Source: a virus
IMG/VR virus record: IMGVR_UViG_3300033143_003987
Coordinates: 1-25,011 of that record
DNA length: 25,011 nt
Strand: one strand, 5' to 3'
The notes beneath the pieces were generated by a model, which saw only the letters and a list, made by a program, of their open reading frames with translations, did not search any database and had not been told where the DNA came from. Positions 16,842-24,339 of the stretch are shown here, in pieces (position 1 is the stretch's first letter; each line of letters begins with the position of its first letter). The position numbers were made by a program, and so were the translations under genes.

Positions 16842-17896
16842 TAAAATACCTTTAGTAGTATGGTGTCTTTGTTTATTCTTCCTGTCATTGTTTTTCCCTT
16901 GGCTCGGATGGCATTGAACAGTTCTAATGTCCTCTTCCCCGGAGCACTCACAAAAGGTCGAATAGTGTCGTTTGGCTTCCTAACAGTCTTCTGTTCTGAA
17001 CTAAACTTGAATCCCTGTAAAGTAGACCCCTTAACACTTATACCACCACCATCAGCAGCATGATAAATTCCCAGCTTGCGGTTCTTGGTGTTAAACACCA
17101 GCACGTTCATAGCCCCCACAATTTCTCGCGGGTCAATCGAAACCAGTTTATATTCTGTGCACTCCTTTTGGTAAATCAATTTCTTGACTCTTTCCGCAGG
17201 GGTGTACACCTTACGCCTTCTGGGTGCACGCTCTTTTACCGCACCGGTCAACTGAGCAATAATACCCTCATACGCGCGTACCAGCCTGTTTAAGACTGTC
17301 TTGTCCCATGGGAAGGCTTCGTGGTAGTCGGCCTTACCTCTGAGCGCGTCATGAACCTCACACAGCTCCGTCTCATAATGTGCAATCAGCTCTTGTTGTT
17401 GTGGCTTGGTAAAAATCTCATCTACCACCGGGAGATTTACCTGTAGCACACCATGCACAATCTCATCAATGAAGTTATCAAAGATTTCCATGACTCCACC
17501 GAGCTTCACGTCGATAGGATTTACCGTGGCCACTTTCTTTACTGTGGTCACCGGTATATCGACATGGAATCTGTCCACAAGTTCTTTTACCCCCGTGGCA
17601 ATTCTGGCGAGGTCTTGGTCATTCAAAGGAAAATTCATTTCCTTTATACGTGCGAGAGTCCCCAACGATATGCAATACACATCAGGAACAAGGTTTATAT
17701 CTGTCTTGCTGTAGCCAGCGGCCAGTGCCCATGACCCAAACCATTTCTTTTTATGGTTCTTGTCAACGGCACCGGCATACCAGTTCAACAGCTTACTTAA
17801 TTCTACAGTATAGTGCTCTGGCACGTAACCGTCTGGAAAAGATTGTTCCTCTCCAAACATGGCCTCTGTAGTATTACGGAACTTACGTCTTGCCAT
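16841..17896 (-). CDS. Hypothetical phage protein (351 aa)
   Basis: I do not recognise this long protein. Residues 1-100 contain an aromatic-rich region (FPDGYVPEHYTVELSKLLNWY ... KKWFGSWALAAGY); the middle is helical and acidic (VMEIFDNFIDEIVHGVLQ); a basic linker (KERAPRRRKVYTPAERVKKL) leads to a beta-rich C-terminal third with KNRKLGIYHAADGGGISVKGSTLQGF. The last part has KTRKPND-type basic residues and may bind nucleic acid. GGAGAATCAT precedes the ATG, and a strong sigma70 promoter is 33 bases upstream. The following membrane gene is coupled by TAATG. Confidence 0.7.
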   Translation of the reverse strand: MARRKFRNTTEAMFGEEQSFPDGYVPEHYTVELSKLLNWYAGAVDKNHKKKWFGSWALAAGYSKTDINLVPDVYCISLGTLARIKEMNFPLNDQDLARIATGVKELVDRFHVDIPVTTVKKVATVNPIDVKLGGVMEIFDNFIDEIVHGVLQVNLPVVDEIFTKPQQQELIAHYETELCEVHDALRGKADYHEAFPWDKTVLNRLVRAYEGIIAQLTGAVKERAPRRRKVYTPAERVKKLIYQKECTEYKLVSIDPREIVGAMNVLVFNTKNRKLGIYHAADGGGISVKGSTLQGFKFSSEQKTVRKPNDTIRPFVSAPGKRTLELFNAIRAKGKTMTGRINKDTILLKVF

Positions 17897-17928
17897 ATGA
17901 TTCTCCGAATATAGACTCGATTAATTAC

Positions 17929-17957
17929 ATCATACAGGAATCCGCACAAGCTGTCAA
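17929..17957 (-). promoter_or_regulatory. Strong sigma70-like promoter
   Basis: TTGACA (17952-17957), 17 bases and TATGAT (17929-17934), 33 bases before the ATG at 17896. Confidence 0.72.
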
Positions 17958-17968
17958 GCTATTGTTTT

Positions 17969-18328
17969 TTAAGCAAATATAGCGTTCAGCTTATCGACCA
18001 TGGTTCCTTTGGCTCCGACGAATCGTAAAACACCTTCGTCACGAGACAGCCCCGCAGCATCACACGCACGCAACAGGACGTTCTTTTGGCTATGGCCTTT
18101 TTTCAGCAGTACCATACCCACACTGGTCACCCAATCTGCGGCAACAGCTTCGGTTTCAACAACCACAGCGGTTTCTTCCACCTCGACAGGGGTTTCTTCC
18201 GCTTCAACGGTCTCTACAACCTCTTCTACGACTTCTACTACTTCTGGTGATGCTTCCACCACTTCTTCTGTTACAACGGCTTCTACAGGTTCTACAACCT
18301 CTTCAGCCTTACTTTTACGTCTTGTCAT
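17969..18328 (-). CDS. Acidic Val/Glu-rich repeat protein (119 aa)
   Basis: Residues 9-65 are an imperfect repeat of EEVVE, TVEAEE and VEETAV units, almost only Val, Glu, Ala, Thr and Pro. The first residues are basic (MTRRKSKAEE) and the last 50 form a normal folded domain with GHSQKNVLLRACDAAGLSRDEGVLRFVG. The domain resembles a small helical module of the kind found after charged linkers in phage capsid or internal proteins. AAGGAGAATAGA precedes the ATG. Repeats in the coding strand make this region prone to length change. Confidence 0.7.
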   Translation of the reverse strand: MTRRKSKAEEVVEPVEAVVTEEVVEASPEVVEVVEEVVETVEAEETPVEVEETAVVVETEAVAADWVTSVGMVLLKKGHSQKNVLLRACDAAGLSRDEGVLRFVGAKGTMVDKLNAIFA

Positions 18329-18338
18329 TCTATTCTCC

Positions 18339-18857
18339 TTAAAGATGTTTTTTCAGTTTGGTAATGGTCTGTTTTGGGTTTTTGTGTAAAATCACGTTTC
18401 CACCGGCTCCGTGGAACGGTTTAACAGATTTTTCACGGTCATCCACTAGAACAACACCATCGTTAGCATATTTAGCCTTGTCTTTTGAGTGGATTACAAA
18501 AATGGTTTCTGCTCCACCAAAATGTTTTTTGAGCCATGTGGCCTTTTCTTTCTTAATGATATTGGAAATATGCTCCCCTGTCGCACTAAGAATTTTAAAG
18601 CGGAAATGTTGCTTGATAAAAGAGAACAATTCCTTGGCTCCCGGCATAGGGTCGAGAGAAGGGAAAAAGTCGGTTTCATAATGCTCCTTCTTCACTTTTT
18701 TCCAACCGGCATTACCCACCACGCTCAGGGGTTTACCCAATCGTTTATCGGCTTCTTTTTCATAGTCAGCCAATACCCCATCCATGTCCAAGTAAATCAA
18801 CGGACGTGAATCTTTTGCCTTCTCATCTTTCTCTTGTAAATATGTCTTGAATTCCAT
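18339..18857 (-). CDS. HAD-superfamily phosphatase, 5'(3')-nucleotidase-like (172 aa)
   Basis: Motif I LDMDGVLADYE (D24 and D26), motif II LSATG, motif III Lys in HSKDKAKY and motif IV VDDREK are all present, the layout of phage 5'(3')-deoxyribonucleotidases and of the phosphatase half of T4 Pnk. The N-terminus FKTYLQEK resembles the short N-terminal signals that direct T4 internal proteins into the capsid. The gene overlaps the stop of the kinase gene by one base (TAAATG), so the two are translated together. Substrate is unproven: nucleotide monophosphate or RNA/DNA 3'-phosphate. Confidence 0.75.
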   Translation of the reverse strand: MEFKTYLQEKDEKAKDSRPLIYLDMDGVLADYEKEADKRLGKPLSVVGNAGWKKVKKEHYETDFFPSLDPMPGAKELFSFIKQHFRFKILSATGEHISNIIKKEKATWLKKHFGGAETIFVIHSKDKAKYANDGVVLVDDREKSVKPFHGAGGNVILHKNPKQTITKLKKHL

Positions 18858-19760
18858 TTATTTCTTCCAGTCAGATTTAGCTTTAGAGGGAACATATGCT
18901 CGAACCTTTCTCATCATATCTTTACCGATGTTATCAAAGTTCAGAAGATTCCCTCCCTTGTTTTTAATCTTGATGTGACGGGATTTTTTGAAGTAACCAC
19001 CTTTACCCTTACCGTTTTTCTTGACCCCTCCTTTTTTAGAGAACACAATACCTTTTTTGGTTTGCTCGCTCTCTATCCATTCGTTGTCAACACCTTCCTT
19101 GTTGAATACTATCCAAAAATCACCATCCATATAAGATTTTATACTAGATGAGGTTTTAAGTAAAGTCTGCATGGTCATACTGACACCCTCATGAGTCATC
19201 AATAAGATGTCTGCCGGTACCACTCGGTCACGCTCTTTGTTCTGTTTTACTGCAATCTCATAATCGTTCAGAATCCAGACGACATGAATATTATCTTTGC
19301 TGTAACCAGCATCAACCACATCATTAACCAGATTGCTTAATTTTTTGGTGTCTTTCAGAGTGACATCAAAAATGATATTAGGCTTACGGTCTAAGGGAGC
19401 CAGTGCGTAGGAAACCAGTTTATTTTTCTTGTTGCGGTCTGGTATATTATACTTGTCTGCCAGTAACGTATGTAACAGCTCTACGTTATCCGAGTCTTTC
19501 AAAGAGAAAGTCTCCTTGGAAATGTCAACACCGGTTTCGTCTTTGATACGCTTTTTTAGATGTACACTCATTTGTACAAGTGTTTTAAGCTCATCAACAT
19601 CAAAACTCTCACCATCAATAGCAAGCAATTTGTTTTTGATGAAACCTTTACCGCTTCCGGCACCCCCGGCCAAGATTACAACATTGCCGAATTTTGGGTA
19701 CATTTTCTTGCCGAAAGTAACGGCCATTTCTGATAATAGGTGGTCTTTGAATGATAACAT
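18858..19760 (-). CDS. P-loop kinase, zeta-toxin/polynucleotide kinase-like (300 aa)
   Basis: Walker A is GGAGSGKG (residues 32-39), preceded by VVILA. FDVDELK (about residue 53) is like the aspartate/Glu segment of zeta toxins and polynucleotide kinases, and the lid-like RDRVVPADILLMTH fits this class. The C-terminal 90 residues are very Lys- and Gly-rich and probably bind nucleic acid. The N-terminus SFKDHLLSE resembles the HAD protein start and capsid-targeting signals. GAGGCATAAA precedes the ATG. It may phosphorylate RNA or DNA 5' ends, nucleotides or sugars. Confidence 0.75.
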   Translation of the reverse strand: MLSFKDHLLSEMAVTFGKKMYPKFGNVVILAGGAGSGKGFIKNKLLAIDGESFDVDELKTLVQMSVHLKKRIKDETGVDISKETFSLKDSDNVELLHTLLADKYNIPDRNKKNKLVSYALAPLDRKPNIIFDVTLKDTKKLSNLVNDVVDAGYSKDNIHVVWILNDYEIAVKQNKERDRVVPADILLMTHEGVSMTMQTLLKTSSSIKSYMDGDFWIVFNKEGVDNEWIESEQTKKGIVFSKKGGVKKNGKGKGGYFKKSRHIKIKNKGGNLLNFDNIGKDMMRKVRAYVPSKAKSDWKK

Positions 19761-19761
19761 T

Positions 19762-20184
19762 TTATGCCTCTAGCTCGAAATGGAGACCATCATAAAAAGA
19801 AGTCTCCTTGAAGTTTTTATCTCGTTTGGTAGACCAATTACCACCCCAACGAATTCGTTTGTCCATCTTACCCTGTGTATATAGGGTGTCAGCAATACCA
19901 AGACATAGACCAGCGAAATAATAGCTGTAGTCAGTGTCCCATGGGTTCACACCGGGTACATAGGGTACCAAGTCGATAGCCTCAGACGGGAACGAATTGT
20001 GTCTTGACATCGGATATTTTAACTGAGACTTTTTTGCATCATACAAATCGTTCTGGGTTTTTTCGTCTCGGTTTCCCCACACAACAGTGCAATCGTGCAC
20101 GGCCAGTACCGCATTGGCAAATACAATTATGTCCGGGGAACAGGTGTCTAAATTTGATTGAGAGGTGCTTGACCATTTATTCAT
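19762..20184 (-). CDS. Endolysin, M15-type L-alanyl-D-glutamate peptidase (140 aa)
   Basis: Zinc-site pattern of the VanY/M15 family: SRHNSFPSEAID (H62, D71), and near the C-terminus YDGLHFELEA (D132, H135), with a WGGNW turn between. Such proteins cut the stem peptide of peptidoglycan and act as endolysins in phages of Gram-negative hosts. The start at 20184 overlaps the upstream stop as ATGA; a longer frame to 20307 would lie in that gene. There is no signal peptide or holin nearby, so export at lysis would need an outside holin. Confidence 0.82.
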   Translation of the reverse strand: MNKWSSTSQSNLDTCSPDIIVFANAVLAVHDCTVVWGNRDEKTQNDLYDAKKSQLKYPMSRHNSFPSEAIDLVPYVPGVNPWDTDYSYYFAGLCLGIADTLYTQGKMDKRIRWGGNWSTKRDKNFKETSFYDGLHFELEA

Positions 20185-20558
20185 GTTTGTATCAGGCAAG
20201 TATCTGCCATTTCTCCTATTGTTATGGTGGAAACATATTTTATTTTCACATCCATAATTTCCATGGTGATGCTGGCATAGGTTAATCCAATAGGACAACC
20301 CATCCATGTTTTCACCACAGATACAGATTCAACAAACATAGGAGCAACACTATCCAACCCCTGTACAAATTCTATGTCTTGGTACCCGATAATACAGCTA
20401 CCGACAGACCCTATCAATTCATTCTGATAGGAGTATATCGGCTCACCATAGATAGGACACCAAGATTCATTAACGTAATTAATCATGCAGTGGTCATACG
20501 GATTTATAACCAACGGGTCATAAGGAAGTATTACATCAAAACCACTGCATGTAGTCAT
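20181..20558 (-). CDS. Hypothetical protein (125 aa)
   Basis: Soluble, with six or seven Cys and many Tyr, Ile and Val, starting MTTCSGFDVILPYDPL. It ends IGEMADTCLIQT. I do not recognise it; a disulphide-linked beta sandwich is a guess. The ribosome-binding site is weak. It lies between the DUF3293-like gene (two bases after its stop) and the endolysin, to which it is coupled, so a role in lysis is possible. Confidence 0.6.
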   Translation of the reverse strand: MTTCSGFDVILPYDPLVINPYDHCMINYVNESWCPIYGEPIYSYQNELIGSVGSCIIGYQDIEFVQGLDSVAPMFVESVSVVKTWMGCPIGLTYASITMEIMDVKIKYVSTITIGEMADTCLIQT

Positions 20559-20559
20559 A

Positions 20560-21540
20560 TCAATCGCGTAATTCAGCGTACTCTTGTAATGAATACAATC
20601 CCGCGACCGTAGACAGCTCTTCAGCCTCTACCACAAAAGTCTTCCCTTTAACCTTGGTGAAATAGGTACCAGTCTTGCCCCATTTTACCCGGCCAACATT
20701 ATCACGCTTACCAAACCCCGGATGCGCCTTGGGACATTTATTGGTACCGATAAAATAGCCTTTGTTAGTACCCTTGTCGATAAACATAACCGCGTCTTGG
20801 TCATATTTGAATCCAAGTTTACGCATGTCAGCGACCAGCTTACCACTACCCTTTCGGTCAACAACAAAGAAACCGGGTTCCAGTACAACCTTCTGGTCTT
20901 CCTTTTTTGCTTTGAGGTTTTCAATAAAGCCCCCATCGGACTTCACCACATCATACCCCAAGGATTTAATCCCGGTCAGCAGTTGCTTGTTACGGGTAAG
21001 ATTCTCGGAGCGAGTATATTCTTTACCCTCTCCACAGTCTCGGGAATCACGGAACGCTGTTATCACAGCCACATCATGATTGTTCATATCCTCTTCAGGA
21101 TTGTCCACCTTTTCATTAATAGATTCAGTCATACCGAATTTCAACTCCGTAACAGTAAAAGAAAACATTTTGTCGGTCTTTAGAACCAACACCTTCACCG
21201 GTGAATGAGGACCAGAGAACCGATACTTCTCGGCCAGTTCAGCCCATTTAGACAGGACTGCTTTTTCTCTTCGTGTCCACCTTTCAAGGGTAACAGACCA
21301 GAATCTACCATAAAACCGAATACGAATCCAACCCTTTCCGACTAAATTTCGTATCAATTCCTCTCTGGCTTCACCATCCCGGCCAACTTGTTCGCCATAT
21401 TTCTCATAAACCTTGGCTATACTTTCCTTGGTTAATCCGAATTTTGCCGGGGATTTCACCACAGCAGTAATATGGTCGGTAACACCTATCTGGACAATTT
21501 TTCCAGAAGGTTCTATCCAATAAGCATCATACTGAGCCAT
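20560..21540 (-). CDS. DUF3293-like protein (326 aa)
   Basis: The N-terminal part (MAQYDAYWIEPSGKIVQI ... HITAVVKSPAKFGLT ... GWIRIRFYGRFW) is a domain I recall from large phage proteins. The C-terminal half reads AVITAFRDSRD..., NKQLLTGIKSLGYDVVKSDGGFIEN..., EPGFFVVDRKGSGKLVADMRKLGFKYDQDAVMFI, the DUF3293 pattern. The role of these proteins is unknown. The ATG at 21540 has GAGGAAGATTTTG before it and overlaps the upstream zinc-ribbon gene by 14 bases. It leads an operon to the endolysin, kinase and phosphatase. Confidence 0.7.
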   Translation of the reverse strand: MAQYDAYWIEPSGKIVQIGVTDHITAVVKSPAKFGLTKESIAKVYEKYGEQVGRDGEAREELIRNLVGKGWIRIRFYGRFWSVTLERWTRREKAVLSKWAELAEKYRFSGPHSPVKVLVLKTDKMFSFTVTELKFGMTESINEKVDNPEEDMNNHDVAVITAFRDSRDCGEGKEYTRSENLTRNKQLLTGIKSLGYDVVKSDGGFIENLKAKKEDQKVVLEPGFFVVDRKGSGKLVADMRKLGFKYDQDAVMFIDKGTNKGYFIGTNKCPKAHPGFGKRDNVGRVKWGKTGTYFTKVKGKTFVVEAEELSTVAGLYSLQEYAELRD

Positions 21541-21682
21541 CAAAATCTTCCTCTTGTTCGACTTCAATGTCTATGCTACCACAATTAGGACAATACTCAA
21601 CCACAAATTCCCCCACTACCCAATCTGGTTTCGTCACTTCAAATACCGCTTCACAACTATTACATTCCAGCCTATGCTTCAT
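21527..21682 (-). CDS. Small zinc-ribbon protein (51 aa)
   Basis: The frame MKHRLECNSCEAVFEV ... EYCPNCGSIDIEVEQEED has CNSC (residues 7-10) and CPNC (residues 32-35), a clear zinc ribbon, then an acidic tail. Its ATG overlaps the upstream stop as ATGA and its end overlaps the DUF3293-like start by 14 bases. It could act as a small transcription or translation factor of the phage, but this is inference. Confidence 0.78.
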   Translation of the reverse strand: MKHRLECNSCEAVFEVTKPDWVVGEFVVEYCPNCGSIDIEVEQEEDFDGSV

Positions 21683-21942
21683 CTGTATACCTTTAAAATT
21701 ATTTTATATCCGATACTACTGTTAAGGTTCAGGGAATAACTATCCACAGTTTTTCCCAGCTTAACTACGATTTTGTCCTTCATTCGATTTATAATTGTGT
21801 CCATTTCATAGTCTTCCATGCCAAGGCCAAGGTCTTCATACTCGTTGAGTATTCTTTCCAGAGCGTATTCAGCCAGAAATTCTTTAGGTTCTGAAAATCC
21901 ATCATATTTCAGTTGTACCTTGCTATATTTATCAGAAGTCAT
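21679..21942 (-). CDS. Hypothetical protein (87 aa)
   Basis: Soluble, acidic protein starting MTSDKYSKVQLKYDGF, predicted helical (EFLAEYALERILNEYEDLGLG) then beta. No recognised family. It is linked to genes on both sides by ATGA overlaps, so it is part of a fixed operon with two zinc-ribbon proteins. Confidence 0.68.
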   Translation of the reverse strand: MTSDKYSKVQLKYDGFSEPKEFLAEYALERILNEYEDLGLGMEDYEMDTIINRMKDKIVVKLGKTVDSYSLNLNSSIGYKIILKVYR

Positions 21943-22169
21943 CTTTTGTACCCCTTCAAATACTTGCCATTACCCACATAACTGGCCAAGTCTTTATTGT
22001 TCTTGGGGTAATCATCCTGTGTCGCATACGCGCGTGCGGGTGCCGGAGCAATTCTGGTCTGGTTTTCTGTATCACCACATTCAGGACATTCTAATGCACT
22101 GGTGGTTTTAATCAGCCAAACTTCATGGGTGTTTCCGCATTCTTCACATTTGTAATCGTACACAGGCAT
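21939..22169 (-). CDS. FmdB-like zinc-ribbon protein (76 aa)
   Basis: MPVYDYKCEECGNTHEVW and LECPECGDTENQTRIAPAP give two Cys pairs (CEEC and CPEC) and the YDYKCEECG start typical of FmdB. The C-terminal third is a basic, Tyr- and Lys-rich tail. The ATG is preceded by GGAGAAATATT, and a perfect late octamer (22202-22209) is 33 bases upstream. It heads the operon going down to the endolysin and phosphatase. Confidence 0.8.
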   Translation of the reverse strand: MPVYDYKCEECGNTHEVWLIKTTSALECPECGDTENQTRIAPAPARAYATQDDYPKNNKDLASYVGNGKYLKGYKR

Positions 22170-22201
22170 AATATTTCTCCGCTAAATAGGGTTATTAATC
22201 G

Positions 22202-22209
22202 TATTTATA
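22202..22209 (-). promoter_or_regulatory. T4-type late promoter (TATAAATA)
   Basis: Perfect octamer on the minus strand, 33 bases before the ATG at 22169. It would drive the FmdB-like gene, the DUF3293-like gene and the lysis and kinase genes late in infection, which fits an endolysin. Confidence 0.7.
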
Positions 22210-22218
22210 GGGGATATT

Positions 22219-22692
22219 ATGTGGATTTATAAGGGTGAAGTGTTTGAGGAAGAGCAAATCGGAGACAATTATGGATTTGTGTATATCATTACCAATGGAG
22301 TCAATGGTAAAAAGTATGTTGGCCGGAAGTATTTCTTCTCCAAAACCAGCAAACCCCCTCTGAAGGGTAAGACCCGGAGAAGACATTTCATCAAACCTTC
22401 AAACTGGAAAACCTATTGGGGAAGCAGCAAAGTAGTGGCAGAGGAAATGGATAACCACGGACACGAGAATTTCACCCGTGAGATAGTCTCTCTTCACTGT
22501 GACAAGGCTTCTACCAACTACCATGAGCTATCCCTCCAAATCCACTTAAATGTGCTGGAGGCTGTCAATGAGGACGGGGAACGGAAATTTTACAACAGCA
22601 ATATCATGACAAAGTTCTATTCGTCTGAAAAATACCACGACGAACGAATAGAACTATCTGAGGTGTACCGAAATTATGGCACCGGGATGTAA
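22219..22692 (+). CDS. GIY-YIG endonuclease, plus strand (157 aa)
   Basis: GFVYIITN (residues 19-26) and KYVGRKYFF (residues 33-41) are the GIY and YIG elements, followed by Arg-rich RRRHFIKPS, WKTYWGSSK, and the Glu in YHELSLQIHL. The WKTYWGSS segment is a mark of the Seg-type homing nucleases of T4-like phages, from memory. AGGGGATATT precedes the ATG. It lies opposite to all neighbours and its 3' end overlaps the gene at 22674-22898 by 19 bases, as expected for a mobile or inserted nuclease gene. Cut site unknown. Confidence 0.8.
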   Translation: MWIYKGEVFEEEQIGDNYGFVYIITNGVNGKKYVGRKYFFSKTSKPPLKGKTRRRHFIKPSNWKTYWGSSKVVAEEMDNHGHENFTREIVSLHCDKASTNYHELSLQIHLNVLEAVNEDGERKFYNSNIMTKFYSSEKYHDERIELSEVYRNYGTGM

Positions 22693-22898
22693 GTGATACT
22701 CCACCCATTCGTAACCCTAACCTCATCACCGTTCACCTCAAAGGGTATAGAATTAATACCCTGTATGTTTAACAGTGCATCTGCGACCATCTCTGACACA
22801 GATATTACCCTCTCGTGCCGGTAAACCGTGTGGAACAGGTCTATAACATTCTTCCGGTGACCCAATTTAATATTCTTTATGTTATCATTTAATTTCAT
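22674..22898 (-). CDS. Hypothetical protein (74 aa)
   Basis: Soluble, basic and helical at the N-terminus (MKLNDNIKNIKLGHRKNVI), then a beta-rich C-terminus with EVNGDEVRVTNGW. Its ATG overlaps the Dda stop as ATGA. Its 3' end overlaps the convergent GIY-YIG gene by 19 bases, so its last codons are fixed by two reading frames. No family recognised. Confidence 0.65.
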   Translation of the reverse strand: MKLNDNIKNIKLGHRKNVIDLFHTVYRHERVISVSEMVADALLNIQGINSIPFEVNGDEVRVTNGWSITYIPVP

Positions 22899-24169
22899 AA
22901 TATTATGTATACGTTATTACGCGCTCGGGTGATACCCACATAAATCAACCGGAAAATGGTGTCCTTGTCGTAATAAGGGTTATTAGGGTTACTGAGGTCA
23001 GACAAATCCAAGTAAACATTGTCCACCGTAGACCCCTGTAACCGATGTAGGGTGCTGGCATAATTGTACCGGACATTGGCATACACGTCTTTGGTGGAAT
23101 AATACGACTTCCACAACACTCTACGTCGAGCGGTATCCTTTTCGGCTTTGGCCTTCTTAATCATCTTCTCCAAGGTCTCATCAAACTTTTCTTTAGACCC
23201 GGCATCAATGACCCGGTAAGATTCATTATCAGTATCCCTTACGTTCCAATAATATATGTTGTGCCGAGCGTGCTTCTCTTTTGTGCATGACACTACCTCG
23301 CTTATATCAGCATTGAGGTGTATTAAATCATTACCAGCAAACAGGGTATCATGAAACACAAACATCTCTCCGGGTACCACAGACGCATCCGGGTTACACA
23401 TGATAACACTTCGGAAATAGTCATTATAATTCTGTACTTTGATGTTGGTGTAAGTACCCAATATACGGTCATCAGTATCAGACAGGTACCGGTCAACCAA
23501 TTCTCTCCGATTCTTAACCACGGTCAAATCATCAAACAGTGTGTGTAAAGGTGGATAATCTTTATCCTTTATATGCTTTTTGATGCGGGAAGCCGTGGCA
23601 ATGATGGGGTTGTCTTCGGCCTGCCGGACTATCTCAGTGAGCATATAATCATGGTCATTGGAAATATGTTCCGAAACAGTGTCATCGTCTACCGGCTTTA
23701 GCTGGAAGGTGTCTCCAACCAACACAACCACTTTAACGGTACCTTCGCTGATACGGTCATCACAGTAGCCAAGCAATTCATTTGATACCATACTGGATTC
23801 ATCACAGAACAATATGTGCACTCGGTTCACCGGTTTACCCGTAGGCTTCAGTTCTGGTTTACCTGTGTTATAATCTGGCTGTAGCTTGAGACTGAGGAAA
23901 GAATGTATTGTCCGGGTGTCGATATGAGGAGCATCATTATCATGTAATGTATCACGAATCACCTTAACCGCTTTATGGGTGGGTGCTGTTAAACACATAT
24001 TATAATCCCCATGAAACTTCTTTATGATTTCCGCAAGCATAAAGGTTTTACCGGTACCCGCAGAACCAGATAAAGACAGCATAGAGAAATCTTTATTACC
24101 GTCAATACCTTTCTGTATGTCGGTGGTAAGCCTATCAAATATACCTTGTTGGTGTTCAGTCAGTGACAT
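22895..24169 (-). CDS. dda: Dda-like SF1 DNA helicase (424 aa)
   Basis: Walker A GSAGTGKT (residues 35-42), Walker B CDESSMV, motif III GDTFQLKPV, and the UvrD/Dda-type C-terminal motif HRLQGSTVDNVYLDL and IYVGITRARNNVYII, all in order, length close to T4 Dda (439 aa). Dda moves 5' to 3' on single-stranded DNA and removes proteins in T4 replication initiation and recombination. The start at 24169 has AGGAAGAAAATA before it; a longer frame lies in the Cys-rich gene, which it overlaps by 14 bases. Identification is firm to family. Confidence 0.9.
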   Translation of the reverse strand: MSLTEHQQGIFDRLTTDIQKGIDGNKDFSMLSLSGSAGTGKTFMLAEIIKKFHGDYNMCLTAPTHKAVKVIRDTLHDNDAPHIDTRTIHSFLSLKLQPDYNTGKPELKPTGKPVNRVHILFCDESSMVSNELLGYCDDRISEGTVKVVVLVGDTFQLKPVDDDTVSEHISNDHDYMLTEIVRQAEDNPIIATASRIKKHIKDKDYPPLHTLFDDLTVVKNRRELVDRYLSDTDDRILGTYTNIKVQNYNDYFRSVIMCNPDASVVPGEMFVFHDTLFAGNDLIHLNADISEVVSCTKEKHARHNIYYWNVRDTDNESYRVIDAGSKEKFDETLEKMIKKAKAEKDTARRRVLWKSYYSTKDVYANVRYNYASTLHRLQGSTVDNVYLDLSDLSNPNNPYYDKDTIFRLIYVGITRARNNVYIIL

Positions 24170-24335
24170 TATTTTCTTCCTGCTCAAGTTTAGTGGTACC
24201 ATACGCGCAATCGCTACACGTACCCGCACGCTTGTCACCTATGAATAATATTCCACACATATGACACGTACAGGTATAATTACCGGGTGCCCACCAGTCC
24301 TTTTGAGGTCTGGTATCAGGGTCACCCATATTCAT
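24156..24335 (-). CDS. Small Cys-rich zinc protein (59 aa)
   Basis: Pattern WWAPGNYTCTCHMC, then GDKRAGTCSDCAYG, with five Cys (CTC, HMC, CSDC) and His, like a compact zinc finger that I recall from other phages. The ATG at 24335 is preceded by GAGTGATATA; a TTG further up overlaps the Tad2 stop. Its end overlaps the Dda start by 14 bases. Role unknown. Confidence 0.75.
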   Translation of the reverse strand: MNMGDPDTRPQKDWWAPGNYTCTCHMCGILFIGDKRAGTCSDCAYGTTKLEQEENNVTD

Positions 24336-24339
24336 TATA

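Noticed and set aside
18000-18389. Plus-strand Ser/Thr-rich frame
   Set aside because: It is only the reverse reading of the Val/Glu repeat gene at 17969-18328.
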